Below, piece by piece: positions 35,520 through 47,679 of a stretch of DNA of 64,000 nucleotides (its first letter is position 1; each line of letters starts with the position of its first letter). The position numbers were made by a program, and so were the translations under genes. Below the pieces are notes generated by a model. It made no database searches and had not been told where the DNA came from. It worked only from the letters and a program-made list of their open reading frames with translations. Origin of the DNA: Triticum aestivum (lineage: Eukaryota; Streptophyta; Magnoliopsida; Poales; Poaceae); the NCBI RefSeq assembly GCF_018294505.1, contig NC_057797.1, forward strand, positions 121,153,116 through 121,217,115, in the 5' to 3' direction.

Positions 35520-37990
35520 ATGGCGGACGCGCGTCATGCCCGTGCCGAGCACCGGGCTGCCCTCGCCACCCGCGTTGCTCAGACGGCCCTATCGGTGGGC
35601 CACCCCGTCTCTCTCCGTCGCCTACCGCCAGCGGGCCGGCGAGGAACGAGCAGCAAGCATCCTCTCTGCACCCCTCTGTGTGATAGGACGGCCGCACTGC
35701 CACTCCATCGCTGACTCCCGCTGGTTCGTCATGTCACGCTCGTCGCGTTCCCACGGACGCATGGGCCGTGCTCCTCATGGCGCACGAGATCCTGCGCTAC
35801 TACCCGGTCGACAACCTCTACGAGGACTGCTTGACCGCATCGCCGAGGTTGTCCGCGCCGTAGGGGGCTCCCCTGCGCTGTCTCACTCTATGCCTCGCCC
35901 TCTGCCAGCCACGGGCGACGCCGCTCATGAAGCACCTCCACCACCTCTGCCCCAAGACAGCGCACTAGCGCCAAGGCACGCGGCTCCGTGGCGCGACCCA
36001 CCGCGTCCGGCGCCCGTGCGTGAAGAAAGAAGCTATCAAGAAGTCCCTCGACCGCAGGCGAACGCTCCGCCGCTCCTTGCTCCGCCATGCTAAGAACGTT
36101 TGCTGCGGCAAGGCCCCGCGCTGCTGGCCGTAGTGGCGCGCGGGCGCCAAGGCCAAGCTCCACCTCTGAGGCAGGCCTCGGTGACCACGGCCGGCTGCCG
36201 CGCCTTCACGCCCGAGCTGTGTAGCGTCGCCTGGCCGAGCAAGTTCAAGCCAGATCTGCCTCCTCGCTACGACGGCACCCCTGACCCTGCGGAGTTCCTG
36301 CAACTCTACGAGCTGAGCATCGAGGCGGCCAACAGCGACGAGAAATTCATGGCGAACTGGTTTCCCATGGCTCTCAAGGATGGCCCCCGCTCCTGGCTCC
36401 TAAACCTGCCTCCAAGCTCAATTTCCTCCTGGGACGAAATGCGGAACCGCTTCATCGCAAACTTCCAGGGCACTCGTGACCGCCCCTCGGTCGCGGGCGA
36501 CCTGCGCCGCATCAAGCAACAACCAGGAGAGACCCTGGAAAAGTACATTCAGCACTTCAATAGCGCACGGATCAAGATCCCCAAGGTGACCAATGAGGCC
36601 ATCATCTCAGCATTCTCCGATGGTGTCCGCGACGTCAAGATGAAGGAGGAGCTCGCCATCCATGAAGAGTTGTGCATGACCCTAGAGCTATTCAACATCG
36701 CGACCAAGTGTGCTAGAGCTGAGGAGGGGCGCCTCTCCCTCCTCGAGCTCCCTGCTGCAGACCCAGAGGAGAAAAAGACCAAGGCCAATGATGTGAAGCG
36801 CAAGGGAGCAGCCGTGCTCGCGGCGGAGCCAGACACCAAGCGCGGCAGAGACCAGCCCGAGTCATCCAAGGGCAGCCGACCGTTCTGCGCCTTCCATAAC
36901 CTGCATACCCATAACACCAGCGAGTGTCAAGAGCTTCGAGCCATTCAAGAAGGACGATTCGATCGACTCCCTGAGCGCAGCTACCGGGGCTACGGCCGAG
37001 GAGGAGGACGTGGTGGCGGACGCTGGGACGACCGTGGCCCGCGCTAGGAGTGGCATAACCGGCCTCATGAGGACCGCTGGTAGGATCAGCCTCACGAGGG
37101 CGCCTGGAGGGACCAGCCTCGTGAGGCTCGTCCTCAAGGCAACGCAGGCGTTCCGCCATTACCACCACCACCCAGAAGGAATGATGACCACCATCAAGAC
37201 GAGGGGGCTAGGGGCTTCCAGGAGCCACGCGCTGTCTCCTGCATCTTGGTCGGAGCTCAAGCCCCAGCCTCATAGCGTATCTTCAAACAGTTTGCCCGTG
37301 AAGTGAATGTAGTTCTCCCCAAGCTCGAGGCCCACACGCCCACTCAGATGGTCCAGGTGCCCCATCATGTTCAGTTCGGTAGATCAGCTCAAGTGCGCGG
37401 CCACTGCTGGCGTCCTCCCAATGCTCTATTCGCCAGTCATCAGCAACGTGCAAGTTACCAAGACCCTCATCGACGGTGGTACAGGGCTCAATGTCCTGTC
37501 CCTCGACACATTCGACAACCACCAAGTGCCATATGACCAGCTTCGGCCTACCAAGCCTTTCTCAGGAGTAACCGACGGCTCTACTACCCTGATCGGGCAG
37601 GTTCGCCTCCCTGTTACCTTCTAAGAACGCAACAACTACCGCACCGAACTCATCGACTTCGACGTCGCCTACATACACGTGCCATACAACACCATCCTCG
37701 GGTATCCAGCCCTGGCCAAGTTCATGGCGGTGACCCATCATGGCTACAATGTCCTCAAGATGCCGGGAAACGGCGGAATCATCACAGTCCCGTGCGAAGA
37801 AAGAGACGCGGTGTGCTCCCTCAAGTGTGCCTTCCAAGCTGCAGCAATCAACGACCCTGACAGCCAGGGCGAGCGCCCTCCTAAGGACACCCCCAAGAAG
37901 AAGAAGCAGCTGCGTCACGCAGGGCCTCAGGAAAGAGGCGCCTCGTTAGGATCGGTGTCCACGCCTGGGGCACCTCCCTCCATCGCATAG
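35520..37990 (+). pseudogene. RLG-2 gag-protease polyprotein, frameshifted
   Basis: Starts at ATG 35520 (MADARHARAEHRAAL, matching the RLG-1 start). The frame changes before about 35710, has a TAA at 36091-36093, changes again near 37045 and again near 37370, and contains a TAA at 37622. The capsid-like domain is well preserved between about 36200 and 36720 (PDLPPRYDGTPDPAEFLQLY, WDEMRNRFIANFQGTRDRP), followed by the C-x2-H-x4-H-x4-C cluster in CAFHNLHTHNTSEC. The protease has LIDGGTG as active-site loop and YNTILGYPALAKFMA. It ends at TAG 37988, the same position as in RLG-1. Order and spacing are otherwise as in RLG-1. Confidence 0.85.
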
Positions 37991-38074
37991 GGAGTCGCAC
38001 CCAGCGCCCCTCTCGGGCAGGGCTCGGGGGCTCTCTTCTGGAGGGCCTCAGACTTTGTCAGCATCACGAGGGAG

Positions 38075-38536
38075 GTGCTTGGGCACCACTTGGAGGCGTG
38101 CTTCGCAGCATGTTTCCCTCAGGAGGACACAGGCCAAGGGGCGCCCACCGCTCAGGAGTTCATCACCAAGACCACTCAGGAACTACAAGATGCGAGGGCC
38201 ATGCACGGCAACCGCCGCTCACTAGGCGCAGCTCCCCATCCAGGCAAGGATGCCGGGCTGCGCGTCTGCATCGATGTTCCAGGGCTCAATCGGGCTGCCT
38301 CTTAGGAGCTTCTCTGGTCTTCGCGCGTGGGACGCTGCAAGGGCCCACCTCACAACTACGTTCGCATGCCCCTCGGTCTGCCGAGCATGGCGGCCGCCTA
38401 TCAGCGCAACCTGCGGAGCATCCTGGCGTCTCAGGAGGCCAGGAACCATGCTGTGCTGACAGAGATGAAGACGGTCCTCAGGGAACCCCCAAGACCCCCA
38501 GAGCCTCCCGAGGCTCAGGGCCCCGGTGGCTCATGA
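38075..38536 (+). pseudogene. RLG-2 vestigial reverse transcriptase
   Basis: A single frame of 154 codons with one TAG (38303-38305). It starts in the segment HHLEACFAACFPQED, passes GLRVCIDVPGLNR and YVRMPLGLPSMAAAYQRNL, and ends in a Pro/Glu-rich tail finishing GPGGS, the same end as in RLG-1. As there, the sequence between the two RT-like segments is about 40 residues shorter than in RLG-3, and no YVDD motif follows. Because the shape is identical in two separately inserted copies, the deletion predates both. The reading-frame integrity (one stop in 154 codons) hints that the remnant was kept for some time, but selection cannot be judged by eye. Confidence 0.75.
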
Positions 38537-40159
38537 GGAGCAGCACTCTCGCCACACACCTTCAGCTACCCCAACTCTCCGTCGTCAATAGAACCAGGTG
38601 ACAGTTTCCAAAGTTCATTCAGCTGGGAGCGCCCCCAGGGCTGCATCATTCCCAGGCCGTGTGGGTCTGGCCCTGTGGCATTTATCTTTCCTTTTATGTC
38701 TTTAGCATACCCTGTTGGGGGCGCCCCTTGGGCTGCATCATCCCCAAGCCGCTCGGGCCGGACCCGGTGGCATGCATCTTCCCTGCATTTACCTGAGCTA
38801 GGTTGCTTTCCATGCTTAATATATCTATGACTATCGCCTGCTTGATTATCACCCACCATGGGAGCCACGCGTCGGCCGACTTTCTTCAGGACCCTTCGCG
38901 TTGTTTAACCATTTCGCAGGACCAAGACAGCAAAGAAGAACCAAGACCAGGCACAACCCGCCTTGAGGTAGGGCCTCATGAGTCCCATGCTGGCTCACGA
39001 GTGCCCACATACACCTCGTCTAGCCCTGCCGTGCAAGCCACGTGTTAGGGCGGGGCTGTACACGCCCCGGGGGCTCTCCGCGGTAGGGAGTCCCCTCCCA
39101 CGCCCTAGTGGAAGCACCATGCTCCGTGCTGGCCATCGACACTGCCGTGGAGCGGCTATGCCCGTGCACAAGCAGAAGCATTACGCTCCGTGCTGGTGAT
39201 AAACAACTGAGGGCGGCCCCACGGCTGTACCAACCTCAGGGAGCTCCAGAGCTTAGTGTCTGGCCTCACCGCAACGCCTCCCCTCGGGAGAGCCACACGA
39301 GGGGGCTAGGCATGGAGGGCTGCGCTTGGGTCACGCCCAAGCGTATGCCACCCAACCAGGTCCCCCGGACCTGGTCGTCGCACGCCCCTCCTGAGCCGAG
39401 CCTTGGCGAGGGCAAATGTATGAAGAATGTTTGCACGTCAAGGGAAACTCCTGAGCATCACGACTCAGGAGCCTAACTGGTCACGTAGCCCCTCACTCCT
39501 TGGTCCGTCCTGGTTTCCGGTCGGCTCAATGGCGGCTGAGGTATGCGCGAGGCCGGGCTCTTCGGACATAGAACATTAACCTATCCTCACGTATCCTTCC
39601 TATAGGCTGTTTGTGCGTCAAGGGGGACTCCTGAGCATCACGACTCAGGAGCCTAACTGGTCACGTAGCCCCTCGCTCCTTGGTCCGTCCTGGTTTCTGG
39701 TCGGCCCAACAGTGGTTGAGGTATGCGCGGGGCCGGGCTCTGCCGACATAGAACACAAAGCAAATAGGAAGAAAATCGCAAAATCTCAAAGAAAATATTA
39801 CAATACATATTGTCCTCGCAATATCAAACGCAAGATTAACGCCTCCACGAGGCATGGTACATGTTGCAGGAACAAAGCAGAAAAACGGCCTCAAGTCACC
39901 CCTGGACACCATCGGCACCTGCAAAAGGTTCCCCCTCCTGGGTAGCGTCGCCTTCACCAGCATCACCGGTCGAGGGTGCGGGGGCGAAGGCGTCGAACTT
40001 CTTCAGCAAGGCTTCCACTTGACCCTTCACGGCCGTGGCGGCAACCGCATAGTGTTCGTCAGCTACCGATTCCAGCAGCTCGTCAAGACAAGCACTGGGG
40101 TCGCGAAGGTATAGGTGGCTGAAGACCCGTGTCAGCGCGGCTGAAGAAAGGATGCGAGC
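38537..40159 (+). other. RLG-2 spacer
   Basis: 1.6 kb of non-coding sequence. The first part aligns with 6680-6950 of RLG-1. A 'ggggctgtacacgccccgg' block at about 39052 recurs in RLG-3 at about 60073. The hairpin repeats follow. Confidence 0.6.
39420..39760 (+). repeat. 180-bp direct repeat with hairpin core in RLG-2
   Basis: CCTGAGCATCACGACTCAGG at 39450-39469 and 39630-39649, each followed by 'agcctaactggtcacgtagcccctc' and 'tccttggtccgtcctggttt'. The stem is 6 bp and the loop 8 nt. It is the same core as in RLG-1, with one base different in the loop. Confidence 0.8.
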
Positions 40160-42557
40160 CTATGCCTCCGTCATAGGACTGATGCCTTCCACGACCTCCT
40201 CGAGCGCCTTCACCAGGAAGGGAAGCAGCTGAGCAGGGCCATCCTCGTCGCTGGCCAACGGCTTCTCCAAGCCCTTCTCGTACATTGTCTTCAGCGCCAT
40301 GCGGGACCTCTCCTCTAAGGTCGAGAAGGCCGCGCAGCCTTCGGCAAGGACCCTCGCCTTGGCGTCAAGGTCGGCCTCCTTTGCCCTCGCTTTCCGCTCC
40401 AACTCCTCCAGCCAGTTGCGCTCCGCTGCCTGTGCCTTCGCCAGCTCCCCTAGCTCGGCATCGCGGCCCTTGATGGCGTCCTCCCAGGCCTTCATCTCCT
40501 CCTCCTTCGCCTGGCGGCCGCGTGCTTCTTCCGCATGATGGTCACGCAGGCCCTTCAGCTTGTCCTCCAGCTCTCGGCAGCGGCCGCGGGCGGCCTCGGC
40601 GTCCTTCAATGCCGCCTCGCGATCGGCCGTAGCTTTGGCGGCGGCCTGCTTCTCCTTCTTAGAGGCTGCCGTGGCCTGGATCAGCGACGCACGAACCACC
40701 GAGTCAGAGTGAAGCCAGCCAGAGACCAGCTCCAAGTGCCCTGCCACTAGGTGCGAGTCCGTTCCCTGGAGATCTTCCCGCAGACGGGCCATCTCTAAAA
40801 AGGCACCCTCCAAGACGGCTGAGGAAGCAGAAGACCCTGGAGCCAGGGGCACAACAGGAGCAGGGGGCAACGTCGTCACCAGAGCCTGGGAGATCAAGGG
40901 CTCCTGAACCTCACCAGCCGTGCCGGACGCCGGCACCTCCTGAGCCAGCAGCGCTTCGGGGGCTGACTCCTCCCGAGGATGCTCCACCGGACCTCGCGAG
41001 GACGACCGGGCTGGAGAAGCATGGGCACCATCCCCTCCTTTACCCGTGGAGAAGGGCACGGTCGCATGAGGCGACACTGACTCAAGCGGCACCGCCTCGC
41101 TCTCCCTTCTTCTCTTCACCGCAGACGACAACCTGGTTATGCAGCAAGGAAAGAGAGTTGGAAACGAGCATCAGCAATAGGAACAAGGCGAGGCAGGGCA
41201 CTTACTAGTCTACAACAACGTAGTCCACCTTCCGCTTGGTGAGCTTGAAGCCGGAGAGCATCGTGACCCGAGGCGCAGGCGCACTTGCTCCAGAGGCTGA
41301 AGCGGGAGCAGCAGTTGAACCAGAAGCAGCTCCAGCCGACACAGGAGCAGCAACAGAGTCTTGGAGGACCAGCGCCGACCTTCTCCTCGTCGGGATCACG
41401 GGCAGTTCCTCCTTCTCCTAGGAAGTTTTGGCCTCGTCATCGTCAGGGAAGGTGCGGAGGATGTCAGCCTTACTCAGGGGGAGGGCTCCCCCGTCCCTTC
41501 GGGGGTCACCTCCGAGTCTTCGTCCCCCTGTTCTTCCTCATGGGACTCACCAGAAGACAGCTCCACCGGCGCCGGCGCCGCTGGGGCCCCGGTGAGCACC
41601 GGCGGAACCAGACCCCGTCCGTCAAAGGTCGGCTTGGAGGCCACGATCAGCGCACTGTCCTTGTGGCAGAACAAGGGAGTGAAGACATTCGGAGGATATT
41701 CTTGATTGTCCCCAACCAGGAGGCAGAGAGCTGCGGTCAGCTCCTTGCCAGACAAGGCCTCCGAGCTCAGGCGAACCTTGTCCTCTTCATCCCCGAGTTC
41801 CCACAAGGGGCGCGAACGGGCCTGCAGTGGGGCCACGCGCAGCGCCGGAAATTCCCTCAGGAGCATGGCCCCCATAATCCTTGCCACTTTCGCATTGCCG
41901 GGCTTCAGGTCGGACTTCATCTGCTCCAGCACCAACATCGCCCGCTCGTCGGTGAGCTTCACGCAGGACCACGCCTTGTCGGCCTAGGGCTTCTCTGTTG
42001 ATAGCACCAAGCGCGGGTGGACACGCTTGGTTCTCATCATGACCCATTTGGCCCTAAGGTTGTCGGCCTTCTTCCCAGTGTTTGAGATCGAGTTGGCCTT
42101 GTCGGCCGCGATGAAATTGGCGCACCCGGAGATGTGGCCCTCACTGGCACGGAGGAAGAAGAAGTGGCGCGGCAGGGCCACAAACGGCATCACACCCAGA
42201 TACGCCTCACAGTAGTAGGCGAAGATGGACAAGAGAAGGACAGAGTTGGGATGGAGATGCAGCGCCTGCAGCCCATACTGGTCGAGGACCTCATAGAAGA
42301 AATCGGAGAAGGGAGGAACCAACCAAGGGACGATACTACTCGTAAAGAAGGGGAAGAACGCGCTCCCCTTGGGCTCCGGCACGTCGGAAGCAACCTGGAG
42401 CTCCATGTTCCCCCTTTCATTACTCTCCCCCGCTGTCAGCAGGCGCATGGCGGCATTTTTTCTCTAAGACGTTGGGCAAGTCGAGGGCAGGTTCGTACCA
42501 AGCCTTCGCCATAGACGGCACCAGCGACGAGGCGGGCTTGACCCTCCAGGGCGCCAT
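40160..42557 (-). pseudogene. RLG-2 antisense gene: PF04195-like protein with coiled coil
   Basis: Read opposite to gag-pol, from a likely ATG at 42557 to the stop at 40160. The N-terminal part (frame shift near 42456) includes LVPPFSDFFYEVLDQYG, LHLHPNSVLLLSIFAYYCEA and FFFLRASEGHISGC, which I recognise as the plant 'putative gypsy type transposon' family (PF04195). A TAG at 41984 and a frame change near 41475 break it. A canonical GT-AG intron of 73 bases is likely at 41133-41205. The last ~320 residues form an Ala/Glu/Lys-rich coiled coil (about 40240-40680, e.g. AARGRCRELEDKLKG). The junction codon of the intron is now a stop and may once have been CAG. Its function is unknown; such antisense genes are known in Tat-lineage elements. 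Confidence 0.75.
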
Positions 42558-42712
42558 TGGTCACTGATGTAGGAAAGGATGGGAGCGGATCTAAAGATTT
42601 CAGAAGCGGGGAGCAAGGCGAAAGGGAACAGTGAAGGCGAACGTTGTCTACGCCAGCCTTATGACAGTCGGGCAGTTGCCGAGGCAGTGTGGGAAAGCGG
42701 AGACGCCCACGT

Positions 42713-42717
42713 CCAAT
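42713..42717 (-). promoter_or_regulatory. CCAAT box upstream of the RLG-2 antisense gene
   Basis: In the context acgtccaatcaaccgcca, conserved at the corresponding place in RLG-1 (9073) and RLG-3 (62007). No clear TATA box is seen closer to the ATG in this copy. Confidence 0.4.
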
Positions 42718-42831
42718 CAACCGCCACGCGTCGACCGAGGCTGCAGGCTATTGGGGCCCGCGACGCTCCACACTTGACCCTTGGCTTCGCCTCGAAGCCA
42801 AGCCCGAGCGCGCCTTCGGCCCGGGGGCTAC

Positions 42832-43723
42832 TGTCGGCGTTCTGGGAACGGGGGTCCCCAGACTTGCCTGCCTGCGGCCCACGGCGTGGCTTTGCTGGCA
42901 GGCATGTACGACCCATCTTCATCAATAAGGAATCAAGACCCTCGCGAGGGGCCAAGCCTTGCGAGGCGGACAACACAAGACCTCCTCAGGAGCAGCCTAA
43001 TCAGGCCGGCTCGTGAGGGGCGGAGAGTTCAAAGTCGGGCAAACCTCGTTCTCGTGACGTAAGCCATGACGATCGAGACCAGGCGGGCGCTAGCACATGC
43101 AGCGTCCTTGTTTCCTCTTTAGTGCTAAGGGGGCATGCGTAGGCGCGGAGTACCGAGGCATCAAGCAAAGGTTTCCATATTGGTGCAACGAGACCAAAAC
43201 TAGAAGGACGGCAAGACGGAGGTCACCAAGGAGCCCAGGACGGCGTCACCGCCAGAACCTTTGGCAGGCGAAGACCACCTTTTGTTAGGATAGCTTGTAC
43301 TAGCCGTCCCCTTTCAAATTGGCCGTTGTTGGCCCCCTTCCCGCTCAATATTTGGGGAGAGGACCAGGGCATCTATAAATAGGACTAGCCACCACCATAG
43401 GAGAGAAGACAGATCATCAAGGTCATCCCCAGCCACACAAGTGCACCAAACACAAGAACACCTCAACCTGAGGAGGTTGTTCTTCCCCTTGTACTGTTCA
43501 TCCTCAGCCCAAGAGGCAATCCACCACCACCACACTGGAGTAGTGTATTACACCACAACGGTGGCCCGAACCAGTATACATCTTGTGTCCTTTGTGTTGC
43601 GAGTTCGTCGACTTAGTTCGTGAGATCTAGGCTAAGTTAGGACGCAGATCGATAGGGGGGAGATCTTAGAGCGCACCCCAGTGTTCGAACCTTAAGGGTT
43701 TTGCCGGAACCCGTGATCCGACA
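42832..43723 (+). repeat. 3' LTR of RLG-2
   Basis: 892 bases, pair of 34533-35447, with TATAAATA at 43374-43381. Small deletions relative to the 5' copy lie near 43050 and 43090. Confidence 0.92.
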
Positions 43724-43728
43724 CTTCC

Positions 43729-43956
43729 ATTCCGCAGTACCTGCCGGCTCTGATAATCATACCATTGATCTTTCCTAATTAAATGCGTGTTCAACCTCAG
43801 TACCCTCAGCACCTTTGCTCTGGCAAGAAAGAACCTGACGAGTGTAATCTCTGGTGGGGTCCCTCGGTAGGAATTCAAAGTAATATTTGAGAGATGCAGA
43901 TCCAAGAATTTGATGTGATTGTAGTTATAAACATCTTCCACCAGGCCTAATATGCA
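43729..43956 (-). pseudogene. F-box/FBD-type gene, FBD-domain exon
   Basis: Minus-strand frame with CILGLVEDVYNYN, FLDLHLSNITLNSYRG, RFFLARAKVLRVL and WYDYQSRQVLRNG. The pattern of a leucine-rich strand, then 'fv..FF...A.vL..l', then 'W...Q...L' is the FBD domain found at the C-terminus of many plant F-box/LRR proteins. The frame runs to the RLG-2 target duplication at 43728 and resumes in the same phase at 34532, so this is one gene split by RLG-2. Upstream, an AG acceptor-like site is at 43957-43958, but the nearest GT is only 31 bases away, too short for a plant intron. The F-box itself is not in the window; the Athila LTR lies only 260 bases upstream. Confidence 0.7.
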
Positions 43957-44218
43957 CTTCAAAAGAAGAGAACGTGTTAGTGCTTACATGCCTTTGCTTG
44001 TTGACAGCATCGTTCTTGACCTCGTCAGCGGGGACGAAAACCTCTATCTCCAAATTCACGCCGTGCTCCGGTGCTTCAGCAGCCCCGGCGTTGCCACTCC
44101 CTCCAATGGGGCGCTTCAGCGGCATCCTCGTACACTGACGGCTTTGAGGACTCAGAGCGGCATCGAGGATGTGGGCGGAGAGAGAGGAATTGTGTGTGTG
44201 GCGATGATGGGGGGGGGG
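43957..44218 (-). other. 5' flank or upstream exon of the FBD gene
   Basis: Contains a minus-strand ATG at 44123-44125 starting MPLKRPIGGSGNAGAAEAP and about 47 codons before the frame departs from that of the FBD exon. It may be an upstream exon, a 5' leader with a spurious frame, or an unrelated host fragment. It ends at a run of Gs adjoining the Athila LTR. Confidence 0.35.
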
Positions 44219-45639
44219 TGATAACCCACAAGTATAGGGGATCGCAACAGTTTTCAAGGGTAGAGTATTCAACCCAAATTTATTGATTCGACATAAGGGG
44301 AGCCAAAGAATATTCTCAAGTATTAGCTGCTGAGTTGTAAATTCAACCACACCTGGATAACTTAATATCTGCAATGAAGTGTTTAGTAGCAAAGTAATAT
44401 GATAGTAGTGGTAACGGTGGCAAAAGGTAACGGTAGCAAAAGTAATATTTTTGGGTTTTTTAGTGATCGTAACAGTAGCAACGGAAAATTAAATAAGCGA
44501 AGAACAATATATGAAAAGCTCGTAGGCATTGGATCGGTGATGGAGAATTATGCCAGATGTGATCGATCATGTAACAGTCATAACATAGGGTGACACAGAA
44601 CTAGCTCCAGTTCATCAATGTAATGTAGGAATGTATTCCAAATATAGTCATACGTGCTTATGGAAAAGAACTTGCATGACATCTTTTGTCCTACCCTCCC
44701 GTGGCAGCGGGGTCCTATTGGAAACTAAGGGATATTAAGGCCTCCTTTTAATAGAGTACCGGACCAAAGCATTAACACATAGTGAATACATGAACTCCTC
44801 AAGCTACGGTCATCACCGGTAAGTATCCCAATTATTGTCACTTCGGGGTTAACGGATCATAACACATAATAGGTGACTATAGACTTGCAAGATAGGATCA
44901 AGAACTCTCATATATTGATGAAAACATAATAGGTTCTAATCTGAAATCATGGCACTCGGGCCCTAGTGACAAGCATTAAGCATAGCAAAGTCATAGAAAC
45001 ATCAATCTCAGAACATAGTGGATACTAGGGATCAAACCCTAACAAAACTAACTCGATTACATGATAAATCTCATCCAACCCATCACCGTCCAGCAAGCCT
45101 ATGATGGAATTACTCATGCATGGCGGTGAGCATAATGAAATTGGTGATGGAGGAAGGTTGATGATGATGATGGCGATGGATTCCCCTCTCCGGAGCCATG
45201 AACGGACTCCAGATTAGCCCTCCCAAGAGAGTTTAGGGCTTGGCGGCGGCTCCGTATCGTAAAACGCGATGAATCCTTCTCTATGATTTTTTTCTCCCCG
45301 AAAGTGAATATATGGAGTCAGGATTGAGGTCAGTGGAGCGTCAGGGGGCCCACGAGGCAGGGGGCGCGCCCAGGGGGGTAGGGCGCGCCCCCACCCTCGT
45401 GGAAAGGGCATGGCCCCCCTGACGTGGATCTTTCTTCCAGTATTTGTTATATATTCCAAAATAATTCTCCATTGATTTTCAGGTCATTCCGAGAACTTTT
45501 ATTTCTGCACAAAAATAACACCATGGCAATTCTGCTGAAAACAATGTTAGTCTGGGTTAGTTTCATTCAAATCATGCAAATTAGAGTCCAAAACAAGGGC
45601 AAAAGTGTTTGGAAAAGTAGATACGACGGAGACGTATCA
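44219..45639 (-). repeat. 3' LTR of the Athila-type element
   Basis: 1421 bases; on the plus strand TGATAACCCACAAG to GACGTATCA. Contains the GC-rich block 'cacgaggcagggggcgcgcc' common to this group of LTRs. Confidence 0.85.
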
Positions 45640-47679
45640 ACTCCCGCAAGCTTAAACCTTTGCTTGTCCTCAAGCAATTTAGTTGATAAACTGAAAGTGA
45701 TAAAGAAAAACTTTTACAAACTCTATTTGTTCTTGTTGTTGTAAATATGTAAAGCCAGCATTCAGGTTTTCAGCAAAGATTATGAACTAACCATATTCAC
45801 AATAACACTTAGGTCTCATGTTTACTCATATCAATGGCATAATCAACTAGCGAGCAATAATAATAAAACTCGGATGACAACACTTTCTCAAAACAATCAC
45901 AATATGATATAACAAGATGGTATCTCGCTAGCCCTTTCTAAGACCGCAAAACATAAATGCAGAGCACCTTTAAAGATCAAGGACTGAATAGACATTGTAA
46001 TTCATGGTAAAAGAGATCCAGTCAAGTCATACTCAATGTAAACTAATAGTAATGGATGCAAATGACAGCGGTGCTCTCTAACTGGTGCTTTTTAATAAGA
46101 GGATGTTGACTCAACATAAAAGTAAATAGATAGGCCCTTCGCTGAGGGAAGTAGGGATTTGTAGAGTTGCAAGAACTCGGTCTTGAAATAGATATGAATA
46201 ATATTTTGAGCGGTATACTTTCATTGTCAACATAACAACCGAGAGATATCGATATCTTCCATGCTACACACATTATAGGCGGTTCCCAAACAGAATGGTA
46301 AAGTTTATACTCCCCCTCTACCAACAAGCATCAATCCATGGCTTGCTCGAAACAACGAGGGCCTCCAACTAACAAGAGTCCCGGGGGAGTTTTGTTTGCA
46401 GTTATTTTGATTTGATTTGCATAAAGCATGGGACTGGGCATCCCTGTGACTAGCCATTTTCTCGTGAGTGAGGAGCAGAGTCCACCCCTCTTGAGAATAA
46501 CCCGCCTAGCATGGAAGATACAAACAGCCCTAGTTAATACATGAGCTATTCGAGCATACAAAACAGAATGTTTATTTGAAGGTTTAGAGTTTGGCACATA
46601 CAAATTTACTGGTAGGTAGATACCGTATATAGGTAGGTATGGTGGACTCATATGTAATAACTTTGGGGTTTAAGGAATTGGATGCACAAGCAGTATTCCC
46701 GCTTAGTACAAGTGAAGGCTAGAAAAGACTGGGAGGCGACCAGCTAGAGAGCGACAACAGTCATGAACATGCATTAAAATTAATCAACACCGAATGCAAG
46801 CATGAGTAGGATATAATGCACCATGAACATAAATATCGTAGAGGCTATGTTGATTTTGTTTCAACTACATGCATGAACATGTGCCAAGTCAATCCACTTG
46901 AATCGTTCAAAAGAGGATACCACCCTATCATACCACATCACAACCATTTTAACAACATGTTGGCACGCAAGGTAAACCATTATAAGCTCCTAGCTAATTA
47001 AGCATGGCATAAGCAACTGTAATCTCTAATTGTCATTGCAAATATGTTTCTTTCATAATAGGCTAAATCAGGCACGATGAACTAATCATATTTACAAAAA
47101 CAAGAGAGGTCGAGTTCATACCAGCTTTTCTCATCTCAATAAGTTCATCATATAATCATCATTATTGCCTTTCAGTTGCACGACCGAATAGTGTGGATAA
47201 TAATAATAGTGCACGTGCATTGGACTAAGATGGAATCTGCAAGCATTCAATTCAAGAGAGAAGACAATGTAATATGGGCTCTTTGTTAGATCAACAATAA
47301 TGCATATAAGAGCCACTCAACATTTTCATTATGGTCTTCTCCTCTCGACCCCCAAAGAACAATAAAATAAATAAAACTATTTACACGGGAAAGCTCCCAA
47401 CAAGCAAAAGAAGAACGAGAAGCTTTTTGGGTTTTTTCTTTTTAATTACTACTACTACAGCATGAAAAGTAAACTAGCTAAAAAGCTACAAGTATTTTTT
47501 TGTTTTTCTTAAGGTTTATAAAACACACAAGAAGAAATCATAAAAAGGGAAATAAACTAACATGGATATTACAATGAAAAAGTATGAGCACCGACAACTA
47601 GCATGCGTGTGTGAACAGGAATGTAATGTCGGTGAGAGATACATACTCCCCCAAGATTAGGCTTTTGGCCTAAGTTGGT
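45640..47679 (-). other. 3' untranslated region of the Athila-type element
   Basis: 2 kb of AT-rich sequence between the extra ORF and the polypurine tract. No open frame above ~100 codons and no recognisable motif on either strand. Confidence 0.6.

Larger units (their letters stand above)
34533..43723 (+). mobile_element. RLG-2: complete non-autonomous Tat-type Gypsy element
   Basis: 9.19 kb bounded by LTRs 34533-35447 and 42832-43723, both TGTCGG...CCGACA, with the 5-bp target duplication CTTCC at 34528-34532 and 43724-43728. Inside: primer-binding site, gag-protease, a vestigial RT, a spacer with hairpin repeats, an antisense gene and a polypurine tract (ending cccgggggctac at 42831). The first ~150 aligned bases of the LTRs differ at nine positions. 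There is no functional RT or integrase. It sits inside a host FBD-type gene. Confidence 0.92.

Noticed and set aside
43957..43987. Intron between the minus-strand ATG frame at 44125 and the FBD exon
   Set aside because: GT and AG are present, but the interval is 31 bases, below the working minimum of plant introns.
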